Positions 22,515-30,979 of a stretch of 64,000 nt of DNA are shown here, in pieces (position 1 is the first letter of the stretch; each line of letters begins with the position of its first letter). Below the pieces are notes generated by a model. It worked only from the letters and a program-made list of their open reading frames with translations. It was not told the origin of the DNA and did no database searches. This stretch comes from Gammaproteobacteria bacterium (GTDB taxonomy: Bacteria > Pseudomonadota > Gammaproteobacteria > Steroidobacterales > GCA-2729495), in contig CP129466.1 of NCBI GenBank assembly GCA_030583605.1, forward strand, positions 620,001 to 684,000. Reading direction: 5' to 3'. Made by a program: the position numbers and the translations under genes.

Positions 22515-23873
22515 ATGAACGGGGTCAGCCTCTCACGCTGGACCATGTCGTACTTCGCCGTGGCGCTCGCCGCGCTGATCCTGGGCGAGGCGCTCATGGC
22601 GGCCGGGTACGGCTTCCCTTCGGCGCCGCTGCGGGCGGCGCAGACGCTCGTGCTCGTGCATCTCATAACCGTCGGCTGGCTCAGCCTGCTTCTGTGTGGC
22701 GCGCTCTTCCAGTTCGTCCCCGTGCTCGTTGCAAGCCCGCTGCACAGTGACTTCCTGCCGCTGCCCACGCTGGTGTTCCTCGTAGCGGGCCTGACGGCGC
22801 TGCTGGCCGGCTTTCTGCAGCTTGCCGGTACGATCGATCTTTCTCCGGCGCTGCTCCCGTTCGCCGCGATGGCACTGGCGACCGGAGTCGGGCTCGCTCT
22901 CTACAATCTCGGCCGCACACTGTGGCCGGTTCGGCCCCTGCCGTTGCCGGCGCGCTTCGTCGCGATCGCATTGGTCTGCTTCGCAGTGACTGTCGCGCTC
23001 GGCGCCGTCTTCAGCTTCGCCTTTGCGAGGCCCGGCCAACTGGGTCCGTTGCGCGCGGTCGCCGCTGACGGGCTTGCCCTCCATGTCATCGCGGGTCTCG
23101 GTGGCTGGCTCACCTTCGCCGCGATGGGCGTGAGCTATCGACTCCTGGCCATGTTCATGCTGGCGCCGGAACTGGACGGGCGCCGGCCACGTGCCGCCTT
23201 CTGGGTCGGGGCGGGCGCGCTCACCGCGACTCTGGCTGGTGGGCTCCTGCTGCTCTTCGGTGACGCGGCGCTCCTGCCGGCGCTCGTGGCGGGTGGTGCC
23301 CTCGGCGTGGTCGCGATAGCCCTGTACGGCGCGGACATGGTTCATCTGTATCGCGCCCGCAAGCGTCGCATCATCGAGCTCAACAGCCAGATGGCGGCAT
23401 TCGCGCTGGTATCGCTCGCGGCCGCCGTGGTGCTGGCAGCCGGCCTGATCGTCGCCGGCCGGTTGAGCGAACAGGTCGGAGCGCTCGTTTTTCTCGTTGC
23501 CTTCGGCTGGCTGACCGGCCTTGGCCTCGCCAAGCTCTACAAGATCGTGGCCTTCCTCACCTGGCTCGAGTGCTACGGGCCGGTACTCGGCAAGGCGGCG
23601 ACACCCAGGGTGCAGGACCTCGTCGTGGAGGCCCGCGGGCGCAAATGGTTCGTGCTCTACTACCTCGCCGTGTGGAGCGCGACCGCTGCGCTGCTCGTCC
23701 CGCATAGGGTTGCTTTCCGCCTGGCGGCAGGCGCGATGACGATTGCCACCCTCGCGATTGCGTCCCAGCTCGTACGCACACGCCTGTTGTCGGACGTGAC
23801 CGCCGGGAGCCGGTTCCCCGACGGCGCTCACCGGCCGCACCTGCTCATGTCCACCCCGGGTTCCAGTGGATGA
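22515..23873 (+). CDS. Polytopic membrane protein related to NnrS / haem-copper oxidase subunit I
   Basis: About 452 residues with roughly twelve membrane helices. Conserved-type His residues sit in helices (LVLVHLITVGWLSLLLCG near 30-50 and LALHVIAGLGGWLTFAAMG near 190-210), as in NnrS and related haem proteins. Its place between two DUF2249 genes under an NsrR-like operator supports a link to nitric oxide, but the haem ligation is inferred. The start is uncertain: ATG 22515 is used; a GTG at 22473 would add 14 residues. Neither has a clear ribosome binding site. Confidence 0.75.
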   Translation: MNGVSLSRWTMSYFAVALAALILGEALMAAGYGFPSAPLRAAQTLVLVHLITVGWLSLLLCGALFQFVPVLVASPLHSDFLPLPTLVFLVAGLTALLAGFLQLAGTIDLSPALLPFAAMALATGVGLALYNLGRTLWPVRPLPLPARFVAIALVCFAVTVALGAVFSFAFARPGQLGPLRAVAADGLALHVIAGLGGWLTFAAMGVSYRLLAMFMLAPELDGRRPRAAFWVGAGALTATLAGGLLLLFGDAALLPALVAGGALGVVAIALYGADMVHLYRARKRRIIELNSQMAAFALVSLAAAVVLAAGLIVAGRLSEQVGALVFLVAFGWLTGLGLAKLYKIVAFLTWLECYGPVLGKAATPRVQDLVVEARGRKWFVLYYLAVWSATAALLVPHRVAFRLAAGAMTIATLAIASQLVRTRLLSDVTAGSRFPDGAHRPHLLMSTPGSSG

Positions 23874-23890
23874 TCAAGGAGGAACTTGCC

Positions 23891-24424
23891 GTGACACAGT
23901 CTGTAGTCGATCTCGATGTACGACCGATCCTTCGCGATGGTGGCGAGCCGTTCGCGCAGATCATGGAGACGGTCGCTTCACTGGCTCCCGAGCAGACCCT
24001 GCGCCTGGTCGCACCGTTCAAGCCGGTGCCGCTGTTCCAGGTGCTCGGCAGCAAAGGCTTCAGCCATGAGGCGAGAGCACTCGATGGTGGCGACTGGGAA
24101 GTCTTCTTCCGGCGCGCGGCGAGCCCCTCAGAAGCCGGGGCCGACGTTGTGCCGAACACCGCTGACACCGGGCATTGGCCCGCTCCGGCGCGCGAGATGG
24201 ACAACCGCGATCTCGAGCCGCCCGAGCCGATGGTTCGCATCCTCGCGGCACTCGAGACGATGAAACCGGGTGAGGTGCTGTCGGCCCTGCTGTGCCGCGA
24301 ACCGATGTTCCTGTTGCCCGAGCTCGCCCGGCGCGGGCACGCCTGGCGCGGCGCGTTCGAGTCCGACGGCACGACCTACAAGATCGTCGTGCGCGTGGGC
24401 GAACCGCGCGGCGCGGCCCACTGA
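23891..24424 (+). CDS. Tandem DUF2249 domain protein
   Basis: A 177-residue protein with two DUF2249 repeats: LDVRPILRDGGEPFAQIMETVASLAPEQTLRLVAPFKPVPLFQVL (about 7-50) and LDNRDLEPPEPMVRILAALETMKPGEVLSALLCREPMFLLPELARRG (about 100-145). The GTG start is decided by an AAGGAGG site eight bases upstream; an ATG at 23870 would place that site inside the gene. The gene follows the membrane protein by 17 nt, so they are cotranscribed. Confidence 0.85.
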   Translation: MTQSVVDLDVRPILRDGGEPFAQIMETVASLAPEQTLRLVAPFKPVPLFQVLGSKGFSHEARALDGGDWEVFFRRAASPSEAGADVVPNTADTGHWPAPAREMDNRDLEPPEPMVRILAALETMKPGEVLSALLCREPMFLLPELARRGHAWRGAFESDGTTYKIVVRVGEPRGAAH

Positions 24425-24463
24425 GGCGGCGCCGTGAACGCGCTCACCGGAGGGTAACCCGCG

Positions 24464-25084
24464 ATGTTCATCCAGACCGCGACGACCAACGATCCCGCCA
24501 GCCTGAAGTTCCTGCCCGGCGAGCCGGTGTTCCCGCAGGGGGTCCTCGACATACGTGACCGTGAGCAGGCTGCCCGGTCGCCGCTGGCGGCACGGCTGTT
24601 CGCCGTGCGCGGCGTCGCGGCGCTGTCGTTCGGCCCCGACTACATCACCGTCACCAAGGAAAGTGGCGACTGGCAGCGCCTCGAGCCGGACCTGCGCGTT
24701 GCCATCATGGAGCACTTCATGTCGGGTGCGCCAATCGTGCGCGACGCCGCTCGCTCCGACGATCCCGCTTCGCGGGACACGGCAACGCTCGTCGCGAAGA
24801 TCAGGGACTCGCTCCGCCAGGTGATCGACCCGGAGCTCGGCTACAACATCGTCGACATCGGCCTGATCTACGACATCAGCGTCAGCGACGACGGCGTCGC
24901 AACGGTGACCATGACCACGACGACCCCGGGCTGCCCCGCCACCAGTTATCTCGTGAACGGCGCGGGCGAGTGCACCACGGCCGTCGACGGTGTCGAGCGG
25001 GCGAAGATCAAGCTCACCCATGAGCCGCGCTGGTCACCCGAGTTGATGAGTGACGACGCCAAGGTGCATTTCGGAATGGACTAG
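24464..25084 (+). CDS. Nfu_N domain fused to MIP18/DUF59 iron-sulfur assembly domain
   Basis: A 206-residue two-domain protein. The N-terminal part (MFIQTATTNDPASLKFLPGEPV ... VRGVAALSFGPDYITVTKES, about 1-85) is an Nfu/NifU N-terminal domain. The C-terminal part (IRDSLRQVIDPELGYNIVDIGLIYDISVSDDGVATVTMTTTTPGCPAT, about 110-160) is DUF59/PaaD/SufT-like with its TPGCP cysteine motif. The catalytic CxxC Nfu domain is missing. Probably helps to build or repair iron-sulfur centres, which are targets of nitric oxide. GGAGGG precedes the start. Confidence 0.87.
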   Translation: MFIQTATTNDPASLKFLPGEPVFPQGVLDIRDREQAARSPLAARLFAVRGVAALSFGPDYITVTKESGDWQRLEPDLRVAIMEHFMSGAPIVRDAARSDDPASRDTATLVAKIRDSLRQVIDPELGYNIVDIGLIYDISVSDDGVATVTMTTTTPGCPATSYLVNGAGECTTAVDGVERAKIKLTHEPRWSPELMSDDAKVHFGMD

Positions 25085-25095
25085 CGGGGGCACAG

Positions 25096-25374
25096 ATGAC
25101 AGCGACGCCCACGGACCCGCCTGCACGATCGCAGCCCGACACGAGCGGCCTGGTGGCGCCGGTCTGCGAGGTGCTCCTGGCCTGTCTGGGCAGCCTGGCC
25201 GCCGCGGGTGAAACCGATGCCGCCTGCCGCCTTGCGGGTCGCGCCTACGTGCTGCTGCGACACGCCGAGCCCGAGATGGCCCGCCGTTTCGACCGCCTGT
25301 TGCACCGGCTCACGCCGGCATTGACCTGGGACGAGCCACCACACCGTGCCGGCGCTGCTGCATCGCGCGGCTGA
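25096..25374 (+). CDS. Small protein of unknown function at the end of the DUF2249 cluster
   Basis: A 92-residue, mostly helical protein (VAPVCEVLLACLGSLAAAGETDAACRLAGRAYVLLRHAEPEMARRFDRLLHRL). Three cysteines in the first half. It starts 11 nt after the Nfu/DUF59 gene and has codon use like its neighbours, which supports that it is real. Family unknown. Confidence 0.65.
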   Translation: MTATPTDPPARSQPDTSGLVAPVCEVLLACLGSLAAAGETDAACRLAGRAYVLLRHAEPEMARRFDRLLHRLTPALTWDEPPHRAGAAASRG

Positions 25375-25499
25375 TGCCGCAGCGGGCGCCGGATCATTTC
25401 ACGGGAAACGTCGCCTGGCAGACAGACGCCTGCCGGGGCCCGGCGCACTGTTGCCGCTACCAGCAACGTCGCTGGTAACTGCAACAGGGGTGATGCGCG

Positions 25500-26078
25500 A
25501 TGACAACCACGAAAACAGGCACGGCATCCCGGTACGGATCAGGCATCGCGGCAGTCTGCGCTACGCTGGCCCTGACAGCACATGCCGGTGAGCCGCTGAC
25601 TTTGCAGATGCACTGGCTCCAGGTGCCGGGCAGCCACGAGATCAAGTCCGGCCGATATGAAGCAGGTGTCGAGCGGCTCGAGGCCCGGGCCAACAGGGGC
25701 ATCAGCTCGGCGTCGCGGCGCACTGCCGTCCTGATCGACCTGTGCGTCGGCTACATCATGTCGAACCAGATCGAGAAGGCCACCACGACCTGTAATGAAG
25801 CGACCACCACGGGCTGGTACAGGGACGTCACGTACAACAACCGGGGTGTCCTGAACCTGCTGCTTGGCCGGCACGATGCGGCGATCCAGGATTTTTCCGT
25901 CGCCGTGCAGGATTCCAGGCGATCCAAGGCGTCGGAACGGGTTGCCAGCTCGAACCAGCGCCTGGCTGACGAGCAGCGGGTTGCCGCCGCCAGACAGCCG
26001 AGCGAGCAAGTGCTCTTCGCCGGGACCGCCGATTTGCACGGCGTGAGCCCCGGCAAGCTGCAGATGGAAATCCGGTAG
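25500..26078 (+). CDS. Secreted tetratricopeptide-repeat protein
   Basis: A 192-residue protein with a signal peptide (SGIAAVCATLALTAHAGE) and two to three TPR-like helix pairs: SRRTAVLIDLCVGYIMSNQIEKATTTCNEATTT and TYNNRGVLNLLLGRHDAAIQDFSVAVQD (about 68-140). Two cysteines in the first repeat may pair. TPR proteins act as scaffolds. A hairpin at 26095-26126 probably ends the transcript. Confidence 0.75.
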   Translation: MTTTKTGTASRYGSGIAAVCATLALTAHAGEPLTLQMHWLQVPGSHEIKSGRYEAGVERLEARANRGISSASRRTAVLIDLCVGYIMSNQIEKATTTCNEATTTGWYRDVTYNNRGVLNLLLGRHDAAIQDFSVAVQDSRRSKASERVASSNQRLADEQRVAAARQPSEQVLFAGTADLHGVSPGKLQMEIR

Positions 26079-26094
26079 CGACGGGTGACGGGGT

Positions 26095-26126
26095 CGGGCT
26101 GCATCTTATAAATAAGGTGCAGCCCG
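26095..26126 (+). terminator. Hairpin after the TPR gene
   Basis: A 15-bp stem (CGGGCTGCATCTTAT at 26095-26109, complement at 26112-26126 with one G-T pair) and a 2-nt loop, 16 nt after the stop codon. No T-tract follows, so it may be a processing or attenuating stem. Confidence 0.55.
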
Positions 26127-26181
26127 GCCTGCGGGGACGGGGCGCCGTCGCTGCGGAGTCGATGCGTGAATCCCTCGCGGT

Positions 26182-26316
26182 GGCTGCTGGCGGGGACGCT
26201 GCGCCGGGACGCTTGCTACGGCCGTCCATGGCCTTCGCGCGCTCGGGTTTCGCCCGCGCTGCGCATCCTGCTGCGCGCGGCTCCACACGCCCGTTGCAAC
26301 GCCCCCGCCAGCAGCC
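26182..26316. repeat. Small palindromic-ended element in the 26079-26478 gap
   Basis: Arms at 26182-26202 and 26296-26316 (start GGCTGCTGGCGGGG, 19 of 21 positions paired) enclose 93 bp with several inner CGCGC palindromes. The layout is MITE- or REP-like. No second copy was found in this window. The rest of the gap shows no gene. Confidence 0.45.
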
Positions 26317-26478
26317 CTGTTGAGTTCACCGATGAGGTCGGGTCAGTGCGTGCGAACGCGCCGCTGAGCGCACGCCGGTGGTGGCCCGGTGTCCGCCGTC
26401 ACTGCGTCGCCCGGCGTAGCATAGGGGCGGCCGGCGCCGTGAATGCCGGCCGAGGTCCACCCCGATGCCCGCGCGCCC

Positions 26479-27072
26479 ATGACGGTGACCACGACAGTGA
26501 GCACACTGGGTGTGCTCCTGGCGCTGTTGCTGGTCTCCATGGCGTGGAGCCGGAGCAAGCCGGGCTGGCAGATCGTGTTCGGGCCGCCCCACGAACCCGC
26601 GAATCGCATCGCGCTGACGGAGTTCTACGCCAGGGCGCTCGCGCTCGGCTGGGATTTTTCCACGGACCGGCAACTGTTCCAGGACCTTGCCGCAGGCCTG
26701 CGCGAGGCCGGGCTTGCCGGTTGCATCGAGATGTGGGGCCGGAAGTGCCGGGCGGCGGCTGCCCTGCCGGCGCCGCGCGAGCCGCTGCTCGGGATTCCCG
26801 CCGGGTACTGGCAGCACCATGAGATCGACGCGCTGCCCATGGCAGTCGCCGGCGACGGCCGGGAGCATGGCGCAGGCCCGTGGCGTATCGGGACCAGCAA
26901 CCTCCTGGTTCGGACCTGTGCGCTGCCAACGAGTGATCCGGACTGCGACGATGCCATTTACGGTGACATCCAGCTCAATTACCTTCAGGCCATGAACTGG
27001 CTGCAGACCGATGCCAGTCACTACAAGGGGATTGCACCACGCAGCGGAGCGGAGCCGGGGCGCGGCGGTTAG
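26479..27072 (+). CDS. Membrane-anchored protein of unknown function
   Basis: About 197 residues from the second possible ATG (an ATG at 26443 adds 12 residues). One N-terminal membrane helix (STLGVLLALLLVSMAW) is followed by a soluble domain with RIALTEFYARALALGWDF, two Cys-containing stretches (AGCIEMWGRKCRAA, VRTCALPTSDPDCDDAIYGDIQ) and a Gly-rich tail. Four or more cysteines suggest disulfides on the outer face. No family is recognised. Confidence 0.6.
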   Translation: MTVTTTVSTLGVLLALLLVSMAWSRSKPGWQIVFGPPHEPANRIALTEFYARALALGWDFSTDRQLFQDLAAGLREAGLAGCIEMWGRKCRAAAALPAPREPLLGIPAGYWQHHEIDALPMAVAGDGREHGAGPWRIGTSNLLVRTCALPTSDPDCDDAIYGDIQLNYLQAMNWLQTDASHYKGIAPRSGAEPGRGG

Positions 27073-27207
27073 CCCGCGGCTGTGACCGCACGCCGCGCGC
27101 GCAGCCCCGGCGGCGGACGTGCGTCACAGTTCACGGCTGCAGTGATCGGCCGCCGCGCATGACTTGAGGCATCATCGGGCACTCGCGGTCTGCGGGAGGC
27201 CATTCGC

Positions 27208-29187
27208 GTGTGCGGCATCGCTGGAATCTGGCACGGATCGAGTCGTTCCGTGGACGGTGCCGCCCTGCGCCGCATGACCTCGGCCCTGACGCATCGCGGT
27301 CCCGACGAGGAAGGTTTCCATCTTGCGCCGGGTGTCGGCCTCGGCCATCGCCGCCTCGCGATCATCGATCCGGGCGGCGGGCAACAGCCGCTTTGCAACG
27401 AAGACGGCTCGATCTGGGTCGTGCTGAACGGCGAGATCTTCAATTACCGCGAGCTGCGCCAGTCGCTGGAGAGCCGCGGCCATTGCTTCCGCACCCGCAG
27501 CGATACCGAGATCCTGGTTCATCTGTATGAAGAGAAGGGGCTGGATTTCGTCGCCGACCTGAACGGACAGTTCGCGATCGCGCTCTGGGATCAGCCGCGT
27601 CGCCGCCTGGTGCTGGCACGCGACCGGGTCGGCATCCGACCGCTGTTCCATGCCACTCTGCCGGACGGGACCGCGCTGTTCGGCTCCGAGATGAAGGCGC
27701 TCTTCGCCCACGGTGCGGTTCAACCCGAGATCGATCCCATCGCCGTCGGACAGATTGCGACGCTGTGGGTCAGTGTGCCGCCGCGCACGGCCTTCAAGGG
27801 CGTCGCGGAACTTGCTCCCGGGCGCCTGCTCGTGCTGGAGGATGGCCGCCGGACCGAGGTCCAGTACTGGCGGCATCGCTTCCCCGCGATGCACGAGTTC
27901 GAGGAGCGATCGATCGACTACTGGCAGGAGCGGGTGCGGGAGTTGCTGCACGACGCGGTGCGCCTGCAGTTGCGCGCCGACGTGCCGGTGGCGGCATATC
28001 TCAGCGGCGGGCTGGACTCCACGATCCTCGCGACTCTCGCACAGCAGGAACTGCCTGCAGGACTCACCACCTTCTCGGTCGGATTCGCCGATGCCCGCTT
28101 CGACGAGCGCGTCTTCCAGAGCGAGGTTGCGGCGCAACTGCGCACCAGGCATCACCAGATCGAGGTGAACGCTGCCGATCTCGGTGCATCGTTCGCCGAC
28201 GTCGTCTGGTTTTCCGAAAGGCCGATGGTGCGCACCGCACCGGCGGCGCTGCTGCGACTCAGTGAGCTCGTGCGCCGGCATGGCATCAAGGTGGTGCTGA
28301 CCGGCGAAGGCTCGGACGAGATCTTCGGCGGCTACAACATCTTTCGCGAAGACAAGGCGCGGCGCTTCTGGGCACGCAATCCGCGCTCCGCGTGGCGTTC
28401 GCGCGTGCTCTCGGGCCTGTACGGCTACGTGAGCCGGGACCGCCGCGCCGATGCGGCATGGCGCCTGTTCTTCCGCGACGAGCTCGGAAACACGTCGGAT
28501 CCTTACTACTCGCACCGGGTCCGCTGGCGGAATTGCGCGCAGATCCGGCGCCTGTTCACCAGCGCCTTCCGTGCCGGGATGCAGGACGATGAGGCGCTGA
28601 CGGCGGAGCTGGACGGCTACCTCGGGCGCGGCCATGAGCAATGGCACCCGCTGTGCCGTGCGCAGTACCTGGAGATGTCCCTGTTCATGTCGGGCTATCT
28701 GCTGAGTTCGCAGGGCGACCGCATGTTGATGGGCCATTCGGTGGAAGGCCGGATGCCGTTCCTCGATCACCGGCTGATCGAGCTTGCCGCGCTCATTCCG
28801 CCGAAATTCAAACTGCGGGCGATGCGGGAGAAGTACATCCTAAAGCGCAGCTTTGCGCACCTCGTGCCGCCGGCCGTGCTCGCGCGACCCAAGCAGCCCT
28901 ATCGCGCACCGATCTCGGCCTGCTTTGCCGGGAACGCCAGCAACCTGGCGGCGCGGCTCCTGCGGCGGGAAGCCCTGCAACAGACGGCATTTGCAGATCC
29001 GGACGGCGTGGGCAAGCTGCTGCACCGGGCCGGCACGGCCGGTGCCGCCCTGAGCGAGCGCGACGAGATGGCGGTGGCGATGATGGCTTCACTGCAGTTG
29101 CTGCACCACCTGTTCGTCGCCACGGGCCGGCCCGTGCGCGCCGGCGTAATCGCGCCGGCCGAGCCGCGCCAGGCGGTGCTCGCGTGA
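27208..29187 (+). CDS. asnB: Asparagine synthase (glutamine-hydrolysing) family amidotransferase
   Basis: A 659-residue class II amidotransferase. The GTG start puts the catalytic Cys at position 2 (VCGIAGIWHG) and is preceded by GGGAGG. The N-terminal glutaminase domain (1-190) has RGPDEEG, LGHRRLAIID and NGEIFNYRELR. The synthetase domain has the ATP pyrophosphatase loop LSGGLDST (265-272), TGEGSDEIFGGY (about 369-380) and EGRMPFLDHRL. The enzyme forms an amide from a carboxylate via an adenylate. As first gene of a six-gene operon with an ACP and an AMP-ligase, its substrate may be a pathway intermediate and not aspartate. AsnB homologues also occur in exosortase-linked EPS loci. Confidence 0.92.
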   Translation: MCGIAGIWHGSSRSVDGAALRRMTSALTHRGPDEEGFHLAPGVGLGHRRLAIIDPGGGQQPLCNEDGSIWVVLNGEIFNYRELRQSLESRGHCFRTRSDTEILVHLYEEKGLDFVADLNGQFAIALWDQPRRRLVLARDRVGIRPLFHATLPDGTALFGSEMKALFAHGAVQPEIDPIAVGQIATLWVSVPPRTAFKGVAELAPGRLLVLEDGRRTEVQYWRHRFPAMHEFEERSIDYWQERVRELLHDAVRLQLRADVPVAAYLSGGLDSTILATLAQQELPAGLTTFSVGFADARFDERVFQSEVAAQLRTRHHQIEVNAADLGASFADVVWFSERPMVRTAPAALLRLSELVRRHGIKVVLTGEGSDEIFGGYNIFREDKARRFWARNPRSAWRSRVLSGLYGYVSRDRRADAAWRLFFRDELGNTSDPYYSHRVRWRNCAQIRRLFTSAFRAGMQDDEALTAELDGYLGRGHEQWHPLCRAQYLEMSLFMSGYLLSSQGDRMLMGHSVEGRMPFLDHRLIELAALIPPKFKLRAMREKYILKRSFAHLVPPAVLARPKQPYRAPISACFAGNASNLAARLLRREALQQTAFADPDGVGKLLHRAGTAGAALSERDEMAVAMMASLQLLHHLFVATGRPVRAGVIAPAEPRQAVLA

Positions 29188-29756
29188 TGTCGCCGAGAAC
29201 CCTCTGGTGGCAGCTGCGCGCCGAAGGGCAGTCGCTCGCGCTGTGGCTGCTGGCGGGTATTCCGACCGGCCTCGGCATCCGGGCCCGCGCCCGGCTGATG
29301 CCCTGGTTCCTGGGCGAGCTCGGCCCGGACACCGTGCTGCAGTCCGGGCTGCGCGTGACGAATCCCGAGTTGATCTCGATCGGTGCGAACTGCAATTTCG
29401 CGCAGAACGTCTTTATCACGGGTGGCGGTGGCGTGCGCATCGGCAACTGGGTCGGGCTTGGTCCCGATGTCAAGATCTGGTCGGTGAACCACCGCTACGA
29501 GGATCCGGATCGTCCCTGGCAGCTGCAGGGCTGGGAGAAGAAGCCGGTCACCATCGAGGACGACGTCTGGATCGCGGCGAGCGCCTTCGTAATGCCCGGC
29601 GTGACCATCGGCCGGGGCGCCATCGTGTCCGCATGCTGCGTGGTGAACAAGACGATTCCGCCGTTTGCCATCGTGGCCGGCAACCCCGGCCGCATCGTCG
29701 GCTGGCGCAAGCGGCCGGAACATATCCCGGCCGGTGCGGAGACGATCGTCTCTTGA
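29187..29756 (+). CDS. Left-handed beta-helix acyltransferase (CatB/maltose O-acetyltransferase-like)
   Basis: A 189-residue protein whose ATG overlaps the asnB stop (TGATG). Hexapeptide repeats run from about residue 55 to 170: NPELISIGANCNFAQNVFITGGGGVRIGNWVGLGPDVKIW, then VTIEDDVWIAASAFVMPGVTIGRGAIVSACCVV and IVAGNPGRIVGW. The His in WSVNHRYED is the likely catalytic base. Such trimeric enzymes O-acetylate sugars or other hydroxyls with acyl-CoA. In this operon it probably modifies the product. Confidence 0.9.
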   Translation: MSPRTLWWQLRAEGQSLALWLLAGIPTGLGIRARARLMPWFLGELGPDTVLQSGLRVTNPELISIGANCNFAQNVFITGGGGVRIGNWVGLGPDVKIWSVNHRYEDPDRPWQLQGWEKKPVTIEDDVWIAASAFVMPGVTIGRGAIVSACCVVNKTIPPFAIVAGNPGRIVGWRKRPEHIPAGAETIVS

Positions 29757-30625
29757 CACGCAGCATCGCGTCGATCGGTTGCGCGGTCGCGATGGCGTGC
29801 GGCCTCGCAGCCTGCGCGGATCGCAAGGAGCAGGGTCCAGGCATGTCAGGCGGCGCAACGGACATCGCGGTAGTGGACCTCGCAGCTGTCGCAGCGGACC
29901 TGCAGGCGCTCGGCGGCGCGCGCATTCTGCTCGGCCACCAGTCTGTCGGCCGGAACATCCTCACAGGCGTGGCAGCGCTCGCGGCGGAAACCGGCGTGGG
30001 CCTGCGCATCGTGGAGATCGACGTGCTGCCGCCGGATCCGCTGCCCGGGTTGTTTCACACGCCGATCGGCGCCAACGGCGATCCCGACAGCAAATGCCAG
30101 ATGTTCCGGCGACTGCTCGACCGGCCCGAGCGACCCGCGTACGACCTCGCCATGATGAAGTTCTGCTACGTGGATCTCGGGCGCGGCACCCCGCTCGAAG
30201 CGCGGGTGATGCTGGAGCGCTACGCGGCCACGATCGGGGCGCTGCGTGTCGCGCGGCCGGACGTGCGGATCGTGCACAGCACGCTGCCGCTGCGTACCGC
30301 GCCGGCGGGCTGGAAAGCAACGATCAAGCGGGTGATCGGGCGGCCGCCGGAGGAGGACGCCGACAATGCGCTGCGCAGCGCCTTCAACGCCGGCCTGCGC
30401 GCCCGTTTCGCCGCCGAACCGATCTTCGATCTGGCCCGGATCGAGTCGACGCGACCCGACGGCAGCCCGAACAGCATCCGGGTAGGCGGCCGGCCGGTCC
30501 AGGTGCTGGAGGCCGGATACTCGAACGATGGCGGTCATCTGAACGCGGCCGGCCAACGCCGCGCAGCCGCCGAATTCCTGCGCACGCTGGCCGCAGCCCT
30601 GCCGCCCCGGAGCGCAGGACTGTGA
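29753..30625 (+). CDS. SGNH-hydrolase-like lipoprotein
   Basis: A 290-residue protein. The TTG start (29753-29755) overlaps the previous stop as TTGA and gives a full signal with lipobox (AMACGLAAC); an ATG at 29792 would cut the signal. Motifs are RILLGHQSVGRNI near residue 57, DLAMMKFCYVD (about 126-136), VRIVHSTLPLR and near the end SNDGGHLNAAGQRRAAAEFL, which looks like the Asp-x-x-His block of SGNH/GDSL esterases. The usual GDS motif is absent or replaced by GHQSVG. Probably a periplasmic esterase or acyltransferase serving the pathway. Confidence 0.72.
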   Translation: MTRSIASIGCAVAMACGLAACADRKEQGPGMSGGATDIAVVDLAAVAADLQALGGARILLGHQSVGRNILTGVAALAAETGVGLRIVEIDVLPPDPLPGLFHTPIGANGDPDSKCQMFRRLLDRPERPAYDLAMMKFCYVDLGRGTPLEARVMLERYAATIGALRVARPDVRIVHSTLPLRTAPAGWKATIKRVIGRPPEEDADNALRSAFNAGLRARFAAEPIFDLARIESTRPDGSPNSIRVGGRPVQVLEAGYSNDGGHLNAAGQRRAAAEFLRTLAAALPPRSAGL

Positions 30626-30972
30626 CCGAGTGGGCAGGCAGAGCCCTGCGGGATCAGTATGTTAACTGCATGGGATCAGTGGCACCGGATCTCTCGGGGA
30701 TATGGCGCAGCCAGGGGCAGCCGCCGCTGCGCGAGATCTTACGCGGCTTCATCCTGGAGAACTTTCTCTTCACCGATGACCTGTCAGCCGTCGGTTACGG
30801 CGATTCATTGCTCGGCAAGGGGATCGTGGATTCCACCGGCATGCTCGAGGTCATTCTCTTCATCGAGGAGCGCTTCGGCGTGACGATCAGGGACGAAGAG
30901 ATGATTCCGGAGAATCTCGACTCGATCGACCGGCTCGTCGCCTTCATCAAGAGCAGGCGCCAAGTCGCCTGA
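30622..30972 (+). CDS. Acyl carrier protein
   Basis: A stand-alone ACP/PCP domain of up to 116 residues. The helix-2 attachment site is VDSTGMLEVILFIEERFGV, with the Ser near residue 71 expected to carry phosphopantetheine. GTG 30622 overlaps the previous stop (GTGA); an ATG at 30670 would give a 100-residue protein closer to normal ACP length. It is followed after 7 nt by an AMP-ligase that probably loads it. It is not the housekeeping fatty-acid ACP, because its helix 2 lacks the usual DSLDxVE sequence. Confidence 0.9.
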   Translation: MTEWAGRALRDQYVNCMGSVAPDLSGIWRSQGQPPLREILRGFILENFLFTDDLSAVGYGDSLLGKGIVDSTGMLEVILFIEERFGVTIRDEEMIPENLDSIDRLVAFIKSRRQVA

Positions 30973-30979
30973 CCCCGGG

